64,000 bases of DNA from JAFALK01 sp042701975 (lineage in GTDB: Bacteria; Pseudomonadota; Gammaproteobacteria; Burkholderiales; Burkholderiaceae_C): contig CP170561.1 in NCBI GenBank assembly GCA_042701975.1, positions 124,001-188,000 of the forward strand. Reading direction: 5' to 3'. The notes under the pieces were generated by a model. It made no database searches and had not been told where the DNA came from. It saw nothing but the letters and a program-made list of their open reading frames with translations. A program made the position numbers and the translations under genes. Positions 39,001-46,770 of this stretch are shown here, in pieces; position 1 is the stretch's first letter; each line of letters begins with the position of its first letter.

Positions 39001-40776
39001 CATTAACAGCTTTGATCTTTTCGGCTGAGTTGTCATGGACCCTTCTTCCAGAGTCTCTAGAGCCAAACGAGCCGCCTGCTGAGATATCGATCCGATATCT
39101 GAAACCCCATGGTCGAGACTTCTACACACGCGTTCAACGTAAACATCACGCAGGAACGAGTGCTCGCTAAAAAGTCTGCTCGCAGCAAAAAGCGTCACAT
39201 TGCGAAACATAGACGCGCTCGCGACTTGCATCAAGCGGGCTTCAATTTCACCATCGCGGCCTGATGTCAACGCCCAGGCGGCCATGAATTCCTGTAATGA
39301 GCGAATTTCGAAGCCATAGTTCCCGGGTTCAGGCTCGACGATAAAGACTAGCCGCAACTCTGCGGCGTCCGCAATCTCCTTTACCAAGCCATTAACTCGA
39401 TCGGCCGCAATTCCGTCCTCTTCCAAAACAGAACGAATTACGTGTTCGAGACGCACTCGGGGCATCTTGGCAGACCCACCTCCATCACTTTCCGCGCCGA
39501 CCTGCAACAATAATGCAACTCGAGCATGAATGCGCTCTATGTGATTTCGATGCTGAGACAGCAGGCCCGAGGCCCAAGTGCCTCTCTCAACCTCACGGTT
39601 ATATGTATAGAGGAAATAGCGCTGAAATAGCGTCCAGCGTTCGCTTGGGGCTCGGCCTAGCTGCTGAACTAGCGCCACCAAAATGGTCACTTGCAACGGC
39701 GTTGTCATAAGCCGCTCGGTCGCGGATTCTTTGGCAGCCTCCCTAAGTCTCGAGGTAGATACCTTTTGCTGATCCCTACCCGCCACCTTAGCTTGAATTA
39801 ACTTTTCGCCATATTCTAGCGCTTCAGTCTTTTTCAATGGCACGAGCTGTATTTGCGTCAACGGGACGCCAATCTGTGAGAGCTCACCCGCGTAGCCTTG
39901 AGGGCGAGTGGTTGCCAGAATTTGGCATCTCGCACCCATTTCTTCAAGTGAAAGGAGTAGCTCCCTAACAGATGCGACAATTAGTGCTCTGTCCTTCTGC
40001 GCTCCGACTTCATCGAATCCATCGAACACAAGAAGCAGCGGCAAATGCCGTGACACTTGCATCAGAATTTCACCCGTGAGCCCGTTGCCGCGCGCGCTGG
40101 GTTGATCTTCTAAATATTGCAAAATGCGCGGAGTACTTCGATCAGAATCGTTTGCTGCTTCTCTGTCAGTTAACCAGGTTGTGTATTCGGGAAGTGCAAT
40201 CTGAACAGGAAGTAGCACCGAATCGGGATTGAATTGGTCCCCCCTCCTCGTCGCAGTTGGAAAGAAACTCGTTACCAATTCGCGTTGCCTAGTCGTCAGG
40301 ATTTGCCTGAACGGAAATAGCAAATGCGCTCGATGTATTTGTGATGCGAGTTGGCCGAGCGTTGACTTGCCTTGACCGGGGCCGCCAATCAACAAGGTCC
40401 AGCTGAATGGCGTCTGTCGAAGTGACCGGTGAAGCAGCCGCACGTTTCGAAAGTTGTCCGAGTCATCGACCCGACGCTCTTGAGACCTCTTCATGACCAA
40501 GACAGGCTGCGCCGGCGAGGACAACAGGCTGTTTAGAAACAGCGTTCGCCGTTCCTCCTGAGCAAACTCGTGCCCGCTCCCCCCAACCGTGACCGGAAGA
40601 TCCACAAAGACGCGACGCAACGGAGTCTGCGACTTAGTGTGTCCGCCCTGTTCCAGCTTGGCATATTCGTAGGCCTCAAACTGTTCCGTGAGCCACCCCC
40701 GCAGGGCATCGCGCTGGACGGCCGTCAGAAGGCTGAAGCTGTCGTGAACAGATTTAAGAAGTTCTTCAGGAGTCAT
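36082..40776 (-). CDS. NACHT NTPase fused to PtuA-like ABC ATPase (candidate defence protein)
   Basis: A 1564-residue protein with two different ATPases. N-terminal NACHT: Walker A GGPGQGKST at 131-139, Walker B LLLVFDGFDEV at 247-257, sensor ILATTRP at 286-292, a TPLQ motif near 359 and the winged-helix ending FEIRSLQEFMAAWAL at 489-503. Residues about 510-1150 are helical repeats, a likely sensor region. C-terminal ABC/SMC-like ATPase as in PtuA: Walker A GPNGTGKTT at 1189-1197, signature YLSDGY near 1378, Walker B LVLLDEIDLHLHP near 1418-1430 and the H-loop TTHNP near 1454. It is coupled to a PtuB-like HNH nuclease. It probably senses phage and licenses DNA cleavage; this architecture is one I do not know as a named system. 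Confidence 0.85.
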   Translation of the reverse strand: MTPEELLKSVHDSFSLLTAVQRDALRGWLTEQFEAYEYAKLEQGGHTKSQTPLRRVFVDLPVTVGGSGHEFAQEERRTLFLNSLLSSPAQPVLVMKRSQERRVDDSDNFRNVRLLHRSLRQTPFSWTLLIGGPGQGKSTLGQLASQIHRAHLLFPFRQILTTRQRELVTSFFPTATRRGDQFNPDSVLLPVQIALPEYTTWLTDREAANDSDRSTPRILQYLEDQPSARGNGLTGEILMQVSRHLPLLLVFDGFDEVGAQKDRALIVASVRELLLSLEEMGARCQILATTRPQGYAGELSQIGVPLTQIQLVPLKKTEALEYGEKLIQAKVAGRDQQKVSTSRLREAAKESATERLMTTPLQVTILVALVQQLGRAPSERWTLFQRYFLYTYNREVERGTWASGLLSQHRNHIERIHARVALLLQVGAESDGGGSAKMPRVRLEHVIRSVLEEDGIAADRVNGLVKEIADAAELRLVFIVEPEPGNYGFEIRSLQEFMAAWALTSGRDGEIEARLMQVASASMFRNVTLFAASRLFSEHSFLRDVYVERVCRSLDHGVSDIGSISQQAARLALETLEEGSMTTQPKRSKLLMEQAIKLLDIPPSEVLQRLVYVADSETGPILESAISKILSSSTKYKNSAWVCLIYAAGQGKDWALQLGNNLWNAQEVSAPQVISAVRRWGMLNRWFCHHVESDAGFFRPVTLAGGAPGQDNGTWLSWIARSANARYRREYYRSPLEIEWLPTNPQRDLKKPDYEPPKEWQDWISIEEFAQSPNKHTLADALFALASLGDSHRFAAASETLWPLTAVAAMAQNEEDLRELSISARNGVFGDIEDWTKAQDVWLHSSHTLDGLLSERSMKLLSLKSIRDMQIPLAILQPWSFINLEIGEGDPVVLLDRGVNLWQTTESQHLKVRLAAACIAILEKLPPSQAGAYSSFYLQWFELYGDARRLFPKPKYIPRADWYRLLEAIPARKFWALDAGSILREMAKIGEKRRPLLIPFLVASLVIYHRVDLAVDAESLKLVDGFVPEGRPKTGADLILQIYGGKLDRQYEADVIPLYDQWLGGNDSYNHLLNAIISGKLPGIQVERLLSDMLEKLGPEHQISGAVVSSMHERFQAKTSELANASVWDRLGLPLPRPLDTNQGDSRGKDGGIVTIRGISLRNVGTISSLDLSLPIVDSELGQWVVILGPNGTGKTTILKSIVLALRDVNALGIWPRDSFSPGLIRICREGEEQIQEANISVALPSYECSVTLRPGRYASGAINASQASSAVGRPSIPLFAYGCRRGSALGGASREVNLSTTNGPEIATLFDETADLIHAETWLVALDGDIKKNSRSALIYGAVSKALAGLLGIKSIYVEDQVLMAEDGDGNKIPFKYLSDGYLTHAGWFLDLVARWIDRQPKDAVIPESFLEKMSGLVLLDEIDLHLHPRWQLDIITKTRQLMPRMSFIVTTHNPLTLVGAMAKEVIVLERNSDGVAAYQREDAPRLLTGGQLYREYFGIEDFLPDELGRKLNRFEFLSGYALRTAEEEHEVHALQLELKNSGIDAGWKIVPRYEATQSKAPQ

Positions 40777-40827
40777 TGCCGAATTTCACTAGTTGTCCCA
40801 GGCACGACCTCGCAGCATACAAGCCTC

Positions 40828-41181
40828 TCAGTCCCGAAGGTGCTTCCGGGCGGGGCCGCAATCTGGCCCCCGATGGCCACCCCAAAGTGCTGCACTCGTG
40901 GCAGCCCAAACTGCTTCGGGCAGGACGAGGGAACTATGCGGGTCTGAGGCAGTGACCAACCAGGTCGATGCCTCCTTGAGCCGGTAGCTCTTGCCCTCGA
41001 ACTCCAGCATGGCGCAACGATGCACGAGGCGGTCCAGGTTGGTCATGGCCATGGTCGCGTCGGTGAGGTAGCGGCCCTCGTCCTGGACGATCCGGTTGGA
41101 GGTGATGACGATCGAGCGGCCTAGCTGGTATCGCTGGTGGACCGGCGTCTGCAGTATCTCAGTGGCGTGCTCGCCGACCCA
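40828..41181 (-). pseudogene. istB remnant (IS21-family helper ATPase, C-terminal part)
   Basis: On the minus strand the frame reads QRYQLGRSIVITSNRIVQD, then GRYLTDATMAMTNLDRLVHR and FEGKSYRLKEAS, matching the C-terminal part of IS21-type IstB proteins. The frame is closed upstream by TAG (41182-41184), so the Walker A part and the istA gene are missing. It marks an old IS21-family insertion at the right border of the accessory region. Confidence 0.7.
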
Positions 41182-41345
41182 CTAGGACTACCGATCGATT
41201 CAACGTCGGCGACGAGTTCGGAAGCTCAGTTGCGCCTGCTGGGGCCTTCTTCCTTTGCGGTCGCAATCGATCATGCTGGTCTCTGCCAATTGCATTGCCG
41301 CCGGCCGCAGCAAGAATCCCGGGGTCGCCATACGGGAGCGCGCGC

Positions 41346-41711
41346 ATGTCCAAGCCTGCCTTCAGCGTCCACGCCTTCGGCCTCTATCTGCTCATCCTGG
41401 GCATCGTGCTCACGATCGCCCCCAACCTCCTGCTGTCCACGTTCGGGATCGCCGAAACCTCGGAAGTCTGGATCCGCGTCGTGGGCATCCTGGCCTTCAA
41501 CATCGGCATCTACTACATCTATGCCGCCAGGTGCGAGGCGAAGGCCTTCTTTCAAGCATCCGTCTACACGCGAGCTCTGGTTCTGGTGTCTTTCACTGCG
41601 TTTGCCGCTCTGGGATTTGCAAGCCCGCTCCTGATCCTGTTCGGCGCCGTGGACTTCACGGGCGCAATCTGGACCCAACTGGCCCTGCGAGCAGAGAAGG
41701 CCGGGAGCTGA
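41346..41711 (+). CDS. Four-pass membrane protein of unknown function
   Basis: 121 residues from ATG 41346. Hydrophobic segments: FGLYLLILGIVLTIAPNLLL, VVGILAFNIGIYYIYAA, ALVLVSFTAFAALGF and PLLILFGAVDFTGAIW. It is encoded 2 nt before the DUF1275 gene, so the two are co-transcribed. It is probably an inner-membrane protein; the family is not named. Confidence 0.6.
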   Translation: MSKPAFSVHAFGLYLLILGIVLTIAPNLLLSTFGIAETSEVWIRVVGILAFNIGIYYIYAARCEAKAFFQASVYTRALVLVSFTAFAALGFASPLLILFGAVDFTGAIWTQLALRAEKAGS

Positions 41712-41713
41712 GC

Positions 41714-42466
41714 ATGCCGCTCAACTACGCCCGCCGCCTCACCGGCCGCGATCGGACGGTCCTCGCCAACCAGCATCTGGGTTGCGTACTGGCCTTCGTT
41801 GCAGGAGCCGCCAACGCGGGCGGGTTTCTCGCCGTCCGGCAGTACACATCCCACATGACGGGCATCGTGTCGGCGGTCGCCGATGATCTGGTGCTCGGAG
41901 ACCTCAACCTCGCACTGGACGGCTTGGGAGCCCTGCTCTGTTTCGTCTTCGGCGCCGCGTGCTCCGCCGTGATGATCAATTTCGCGCGGCGTCGCAGGCT
42001 GCACAGCGAATATGCGATGCCGCTGCTCTTGGAAGCGGCGCTGCTCATCGGCTTCGGCCTGCTCGGCGCCAGGCTGTCGCAGGTCGAGGGCTTGTTCGTG
42101 CCCGTCACAGTCATGCTGCTGTGTTTCATCATGGGCCTGCAGAACGCCGTCATCACCAAGCTGTCCCAGGCCGAGATCCGCACGACGCACCTGACCGGCA
42201 TGGTCACAGACGTGGGCATCGAGCTCGGGAAGCTGCTTTACTGGAACCGCTCTGACCGGCCGGATCTGCCCGCGGTACAGGCCAATTTCCCCAGGTTGCG
42301 CGTGCTGATCATGCTTGTCGCCTGCTTCTTCGCCGGCGGCATGATCGGCGCGCTGGGGTTCAAGCATGCGGGCTACCTGGCCACGATTCCCCTGGCCCTG
42401 ATTCTTGTGGCCATTGCCAGCATTCCTGCGATCGACGATCTGTCAGCGAGGGCTCGCGAGCCCTAG
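41714..42466 (+). CDS. DUF1275 (YoaK-like) membrane protein
   Basis: 250 residues with about six membrane segments and the DUF1275 signature: VAGAANAGGFLAVRQYTSHMTG near the N terminus (shown in part), GLQNAVITKLS and TTHLTGMVTDVGIELG. These proteins are multi-pass inner-membrane proteins with an unknown transport-like role. I chose ATG 41714 because it follows the neighbouring stop directly and starts the conserved region. Confidence 0.85.
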   Translation: MPLNYARRLTGRDRTVLANQHLGCVLAFVAGAANAGGFLAVRQYTSHMTGIVSAVADDLVLGDLNLALDGLGALLCFVFGAACSAVMINFARRRRLHSEYAMPLLLEAALLIGFGLLGARLSQVEGLFVPVTVMLLCFIMGLQNAVITKLSQAEIRTTHLTGMVTDVGIELGKLLYWNRSDRPDLPAVQANFPRLRVLIMLVACFFAGGMIGALGFKHAGYLATIPLALILVAIASIPAIDDLSARAREP

Positions 42467-42491
42467 CGTTCGCTTTGCATCGCCCGGCGAA

Positions 42492-42902
42492 TCAGGCCGC
42501 CTCGATCTTCCCGTTCAACCACGCCTCCGCCGGCTCGACGGTCTCAAAGATCCGGAACCGATCCGATTCGCCGTAAAGGCCGCGCAGAACGCCCGGCACC
42601 AGGGTGGCGCCTTCCACCTCCGGCCCCAACACCCAGGCCGTGGCCACGCGTTCCATCGTGGCGGACTCGTTCTGCACGGTGTTGCGGATGGCCTCGACCA
42701 CATCGGGCCCGAACATGGCCGAGCCGGTGATGACGACCAGCATGGCCCAGCGCCCGCCCTGCAGTTCGGGCAAGGCCACATGCATAGCCTCGTGGCTCTG
42801 CAGGACCAGTTCTGCATTCCACGGCCCGCGGACCTGCATGACGACGACGCGGCCGCGGATCTCGAAGGAAGCTGCGCCATGGGCGCGAAAGGAGCGATTC
42901 AT
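42492..42902 (-). CDS. STAS/SpoIIAA-like protein
   Basis: 136 residues from ATG 42902. The start (GAASFEIRGRVVVMQVRGPW) and the middle (GRWAMLVVITGSAMFGPDVV) give alternating strands and helices like a STAS/SpoIIAA-like fold. No phosphorylatable Ser is obvious. It is probably a cytoplasmic regulatory or binding protein; function unknown. Confidence 0.5.
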   Translation of the reverse strand: MNRSFRAHGAASFEIRGRVVVMQVRGPWNAELVLQSHEAMHVALPELQGGRWAMLVVITGSAMFGPDVVEAIRNTVQNESATMERVATAWVLGPEVEGATLVPGVLRGLYGESDRFRIFETVEPAEAWLNGKIEAA

Positions 42903-42963
42903 CGCGCAAGTATTGCCGGCCGCAAGCGCAGCCGGCAAGCGGGGCGACGTGCCCCCGATGCGC

Positions 42964-43605
42964 TCAGCGCCCCAGCACGCCCTTGATGTGCGCGGCGATC
43001 GCGTCGTCCTGGCAGTTCGTGAAGAACAGCTCCTGGAACTTCTCGCCGGAGACGGCGGCCTTGAGCAGGTCCTGGTCGACGGTCTTGAGCACCGTCAGCA
43101 TGTCCTTGCACGACGCGGCCTTGAGGTCCTTCAAGATGCCGCGGTTCTTGGCCATGATGGCGGCGCGTTCCTTCGGGTAGCCGGCGCCGCGCTCGTGCTC
43201 GAAGAGCTTGCGGTAGCAGTCCTGCAGGTTCAGCTCGGCAGCCCAGCCGAAGCCCTTGGCGTAGGGCATGGAGAGGCAGTTGCCGTCGTTGATCTGGCCG
43301 AAGAGGAAGGCGTCGGTCGGGTCGATCACCAGGCCGCAGAACACGCCGGGCATGCTGTTGCAAGCGAGCATGGAACCCATGCCGGTGCCGCAGCCGGTGA
43401 CGACGAAATCCGCAGCCTTGGAATTGAGCAAGATACCGGCCAGCAGGCCGTTCATCACGTAGGTCAGCGGGGCCTTGTCCTCGGGCGTGTACATGCCGTA
43501 GTGGTGCACGCTGTGGCCCAGGGGTTCGACCACGGTCTTGAGCGCGTTGTGGACGATCTCGGACTTGGCGGCCTGGCTGTTTTCGATGATGAGGGCGATC
43601 TTCAT
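42964..43605 (-). CDS. RpiB/LacA/LacB-family sugar-phosphate isomerase
   Basis: 213 residues from ATG 43605. It begins MKIALIIENSQAAKSEIV and has the family's Cys-Gly-Thr-Gly active-site region (VVTGCGTGMGSMLACN), plus INDGNCLSMPYAKG. The C-terminal about 60 residues (KERAAIMAKNRGILKDL onward) are longer than in classical RpiB (about 150 residues). It probably interconverts aldose and ketose phosphates; the exact sugar is unknown. Confidence 0.8.
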   Translation of the reverse strand: MKIALIIENSQAAKSEIVHNALKTVVEPLGHSVHHYGMYTPEDKAPLTYVMNGLLAGILLNSKAADFVVTGCGTGMGSMLACNSMPGVFCGLVIDPTDAFLFGQINDGNCLSMPYAKGFGWAAELNLQDCYRKLFEHERGAGYPKERAAIMAKNRGILKDLKAASCKDMLTVLKTVDQDLLKAAVSGEKFQELFFTNCQDDAIAAHIKGVLGR

Positions 43606-44006
43606 GGTGGGAATGCTTTCCGTGGACTGTGCGGGTGAGATGAGCACTAGCGAATAGCGCTGAGCTGACATGTGAGACCGCAGCAACCTCGGCCTAAGGG
43701 CCTTGGTGCGGGTCTTCATGGCAGGTGCAATCCCGGAAGCGGGCACAGTCGACTGCGTGGTCGATCGATAAGTCCACCTGGCCAAGCGGGCAGTTCAACA
43801 AGTGTTGGAGCTGCCGGCGTAGCTCCGCATTGTGCCGCTTTCTCCGAAGCCAGGAGCACAGCCATGACGAATGGCATGGCATCTGTGCGTCCAGCGGCCC
43901 TGCGCAACGATTCTTTGCTGCCAAACCCTGGCAAATCCCGAGCGGCAGCCCCCCTTGTCCAGCCCTAGACTGCGCCGCTTCCGCAACCTGCATTCATCCG
44001 CCCGAC
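43606..44006. other. Divergent intergenic region
   Basis: 401 bp between the leftward isomerase and the rightward peptidase. It should hold both promoters. I see no strong -35/-10 pair, repeat or small gene. Confidence 0.4.
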
Positions 44007-45704
44007 ATGAAGATCAACAAGCTGGCACGCGCCCTCACCCTCGTCGGCCTCTGCGGCCTCGCCGCCCCGGCGGCCGTGTTGGCCGCCCGGCCCGATCCTG
44101 AAGTCCTCAACGCCATCCGCGACCAGGGCTTCAACCATTCGCAGGTGATGCAGACGCTTCAGCACCTGAGCGACAACATCGGCCCACGCCTGACCAACTC
44201 GCCGCAGATGCGCGAGGCCAGCCGTTGGACGCGCGAACAGCTGCAAGCCTGGGGCCTGGCCAACGCGCACCTGGAAAACTTCGACTTCGGCCGCGGCTGG
44301 TCCTACGACCATGTCAGCGTCAACCTGCTCTCGCCGCGCAAGACCACGCTGAACGCCCTCCCCGTGGGCTGGACGCCCGGCACGGCCGGCACGATCGACG
44401 GCGACGTGATCTACCTGGACGCCGTCAATGTCGACGAGCTGCAGAAGTTCAAGGGCAAGCTCAAGGGCAAGATCGTGATGCTCTCCGAGCCGGGCGAGGC
44501 CACCGAGGCGCGCGGCGAAATCTCCAAGCGCTTCAGCAGCGCCGAGTTGGGCGAGATGCGCAGCTTCAACCTCAAGGGCCGCTCCAGCGACGCGCAGCCA
44601 CAGGCCGACGGCGTGGCCCAGCGCCGCAAGGGCAATGCCTTCCGTGAAGCCCGCGCCGCCTTCCTCAAGGCCGAAGGCGCCAAGGCTGCGCTGGTGCGCA
44701 GCTACATCGACGGCGCGCTGCTGACCGCCACGGGCGAGAGCTACCGCGTGGGCAAGACCTTCCCCATCCCCGAAGTGACACTCTCGGCCGAGCACTACAA
44801 CCTGCTTGCCCGCATGCTGGAAGACGGCGTAACGCCCAAACTCAGCGTCAACGTGGAAGCCCGCTTCCATGACGAGGACACCAAGGGCCAGAACACCATC
44901 GCCGAAATCCCCGGCACGGGCGACAAGCCCGAGATCGTCATGCTCGGCGCCCACCTGGACTCCTGGCACGCTGCCGCAGGCGCGCTGGACAACGGCGCCG
45001 GCGTGGCCGTGACGATGGAAGCGATCCGCATCCTCAAAGCCATCGGCTTCACGCCCAAGCGCACCATCCGCATCGGTCTGTGGGGCGGTGAGGAAGAAGG
45101 CCTGATCGGCTCGGCCGCCTACGTCGAGCAGCACTTCGCCAGCCGCCCGAAGCCGGCCGACCCGAAGGAGCGCGAGATGAGCTCCTGGATGTGGAGCAGC
45201 CCGGGCTGGCCCATCACCAAGGGTGCCGAATACGAGCAGCTCTCGGCCTACTACAACATTGACTACGGCGGCGGCAAGCTGCGCGGCATCTCCACGCAGG
45301 GCAACGCCGGCGCGCGCAGCGTGTTCAGCGAGTATTTCGGCCCCTTGAGCGACTTGAGCGACGCCGTCATCTCCACCAACCCGCTCTTCTCGACGGACCA
45401 TGAATCCTTCGATCACGTGGGCCTGCCCGGCTTCCAGTTCATCCAGGATCCGCTGGATTACTTCACCCGCGTCCACCACACCAACGCCGACACGCTGGAG
45501 CACGTCGTGCCTGAGGACCTGAAGCAGGCCGCCGTGGTGCTGGCCACCTTCGTCTACCAGACAGCCCAGGCCGACGCACGCATGCCGCGCAAGCCCATGC
45601 CGACCGAGCAGAGCGCAGCCGAGAAGAAGGAAGCAAAGGAGCAGGCCGACAAGCGCGCGCGCAGCCGCGAGCGCAAGGCACTGTCGGACACGCCGTCGCG
45701 CTGA
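44007..45704 (+). CDS. Secreted M28-family zinc peptidase
   Basis: 565 residues with a signal peptide (ALTLVGLCGLAAPAAVLAA). The M28 metal site is visible: His and Asp in LGAHLDSWH, Asp in GALDNGAGV, the Glu pair in WGGEEEGLIGS, Asp in YYNIDYGGG, and a late His in RVHHTNADTLEHV. A PA-like insertion lies at about 110-230. The C terminus is Lys/Glu/Arg-rich. It is an aminopeptidase or carboxypeptidase acting in the periplasm or outside the cell. I chose ATG 44007 because it begins the signal peptide. Confidence 0.85.
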   Translation: MKINKLARALTLVGLCGLAAPAAVLAARPDPEVLNAIRDQGFNHSQVMQTLQHLSDNIGPRLTNSPQMREASRWTREQLQAWGLANAHLENFDFGRGWSYDHVSVNLLSPRKTTLNALPVGWTPGTAGTIDGDVIYLDAVNVDELQKFKGKLKGKIVMLSEPGEATEARGEISKRFSSAELGEMRSFNLKGRSSDAQPQADGVAQRRKGNAFREARAAFLKAEGAKAALVRSYIDGALLTATGESYRVGKTFPIPEVTLSAEHYNLLARMLEDGVTPKLSVNVEARFHDEDTKGQNTIAEIPGTGDKPEIVMLGAHLDSWHAAAGALDNGAGVAVTMEAIRILKAIGFTPKRTIRIGLWGGEEEGLIGSAAYVEQHFASRPKPADPKEREMSSWMWSSPGWPITKGAEYEQLSAYYNIDYGGGKLRGISTQGNAGARSVFSEYFGPLSDLSDAVISTNPLFSTDHESFDHVGLPGFQFIQDPLDYFTRVHHTNADTLEHVVPEDLKQAAVVLATFVYQTAQADARMPRKPMPTEQSAAEKKEAKEQADKRARSRERKALSDTPSR

Positions 45705-45756
45705 TCGGCTGTTGCCGATCCACGCAAGCCCTGTCGGGTGATTCCCGCAGGGCCTA

Positions 45757-46644
45757 ATGCCGGATTCGTGCGCACAATGGGCCCTCATGGGGTTTCTTGC
45801 TGCGCGCCGATCCGGCCGCTTTTCTTCGGCCTTCCTCCAAGGCTTCGCCTGCTGCCTCGCGCTAGCGCTAGCGCTGGCGCTGTGCGCTGAGGCCGCTCCC
45901 CGCGGCCCCGCCGGTCCGCCAGCCCAGGAACCCATCCTCGTCGCCTGCGCCGATCCGCCCGCCTGGACGACGACCGCGCGCAACGCCTCTGGCGCCGTCA
46001 CCGAGACCGGCACCAGCTTCTCCTTTGACATGCTCTCGGCCGCGCTCAAGAGCATGGGCCGCACCGTGCGCTTCGTCGCCCTGCCCTGGGCGCGGTGCAT
46101 GAAGGAGGTCGAGGCGGGCCACCTCGATTACGCGCTGGGCGCCTACTACAGCGACGAACGCGCCCGCCGCTTCAGCTACAGCGTGCCCTACAGCCGTGGT
46201 ACACCGCAGGTCTTCTTCCTGCGCAGCCGGCAGCTTGCCATCAGCCGCAAGGAAGACCTGCTCAAGTTTCACGGCTGCGGACTGGCCGGAGGCAGCTACG
46301 CGCACTACGGGCTGAAGCCGGCCGAGCTGGACCTGGGCGTGAACACCTACGAGCGCCTGGTCAAGAAGCTCAAGGCCGGGCGCTGCGACTACTTCGTGGA
46401 AGAGCTGGAAGTGATCGCCGGCTACAAGCACATCGGCAATGACTACCTGGCCGATCCGGAACTGGCCCACGGCCCCGTACCCGGCGTCACCGCGCCGGCC
46501 GCGCACCTGATCGCCGGGCTGAACGGTCGCGCCTCGGCCCTGATGCCGCAGCTCAACGTGGCGCTGCTGGAGCTGGTGCGCTCCGGCCAGGCCGCACAGT
46601 TGTGGCGGCGACACGCCGGCGACATCCCGTACCAGACCCCCTGA
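45757..46644 (+). CDS. Periplasmic solute-binding protein, SBP_bac_3 type
   Basis: Up to 295 residues; an ATG at 45787 gives a better-placed signal peptide (FACCLALALALALCAEA). The mature protein starts with ILVACADPPAW and has TSFSFDMLSAALKSMG and FVALPWARCMKEVEAGHLDYA, the pattern of extracellular amino-acid-type solute-binding domains. No permease or ATPase gene is adjacent, so it may be an orphan receptor. The ligand is unknown. Confidence 0.75.
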   Translation: MPDSCAQWALMGFLAARRSGRFSSAFLQGFACCLALALALALCAEAAPRGPAGPPAQEPILVACADPPAWTTTARNASGAVTETGTSFSFDMLSAALKSMGRTVRFVALPWARCMKEVEAGHLDYALGAYYSDERARRFSYSVPYSRGTPQVFFLRSRQLAISRKEDLLKFHGCGLAGGSYAHYGLKPAELDLGVNTYERLVKKLKAGRCDYFVEELEVIAGYKHIGNDYLADPELAHGPVPGVTAPAAHLIAGLNGRASALMPQLNVALLELVRSGQAAQLWRRHAGDIPYQTP

Positions 46645-46770
46645 GACGCTGGGGGCCCATTGCGGCAGCGAATGGCCTACCATGTCCTACAAGCCACTGC
46701 CGCTCGGCTAACGGGTTAGGTGAGCGCATCCGGTGCCGGGCGAGGGGCATCGCAACCTGGGGGGCCGTCC

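Noticed and set aside
45860..45890. Repeated GCTAGCGCTAGCGCTGGCGC as a DNA repeat element
   Set aside because: It encodes the Leu-Ala run of a signal peptide; no further copies were noticed.
43965..46100. 711-codon minus-strand frame opposite the M28 peptidase
   Set aside because: Shadow of a gene with clear metal-binding motifs and a signal peptide.
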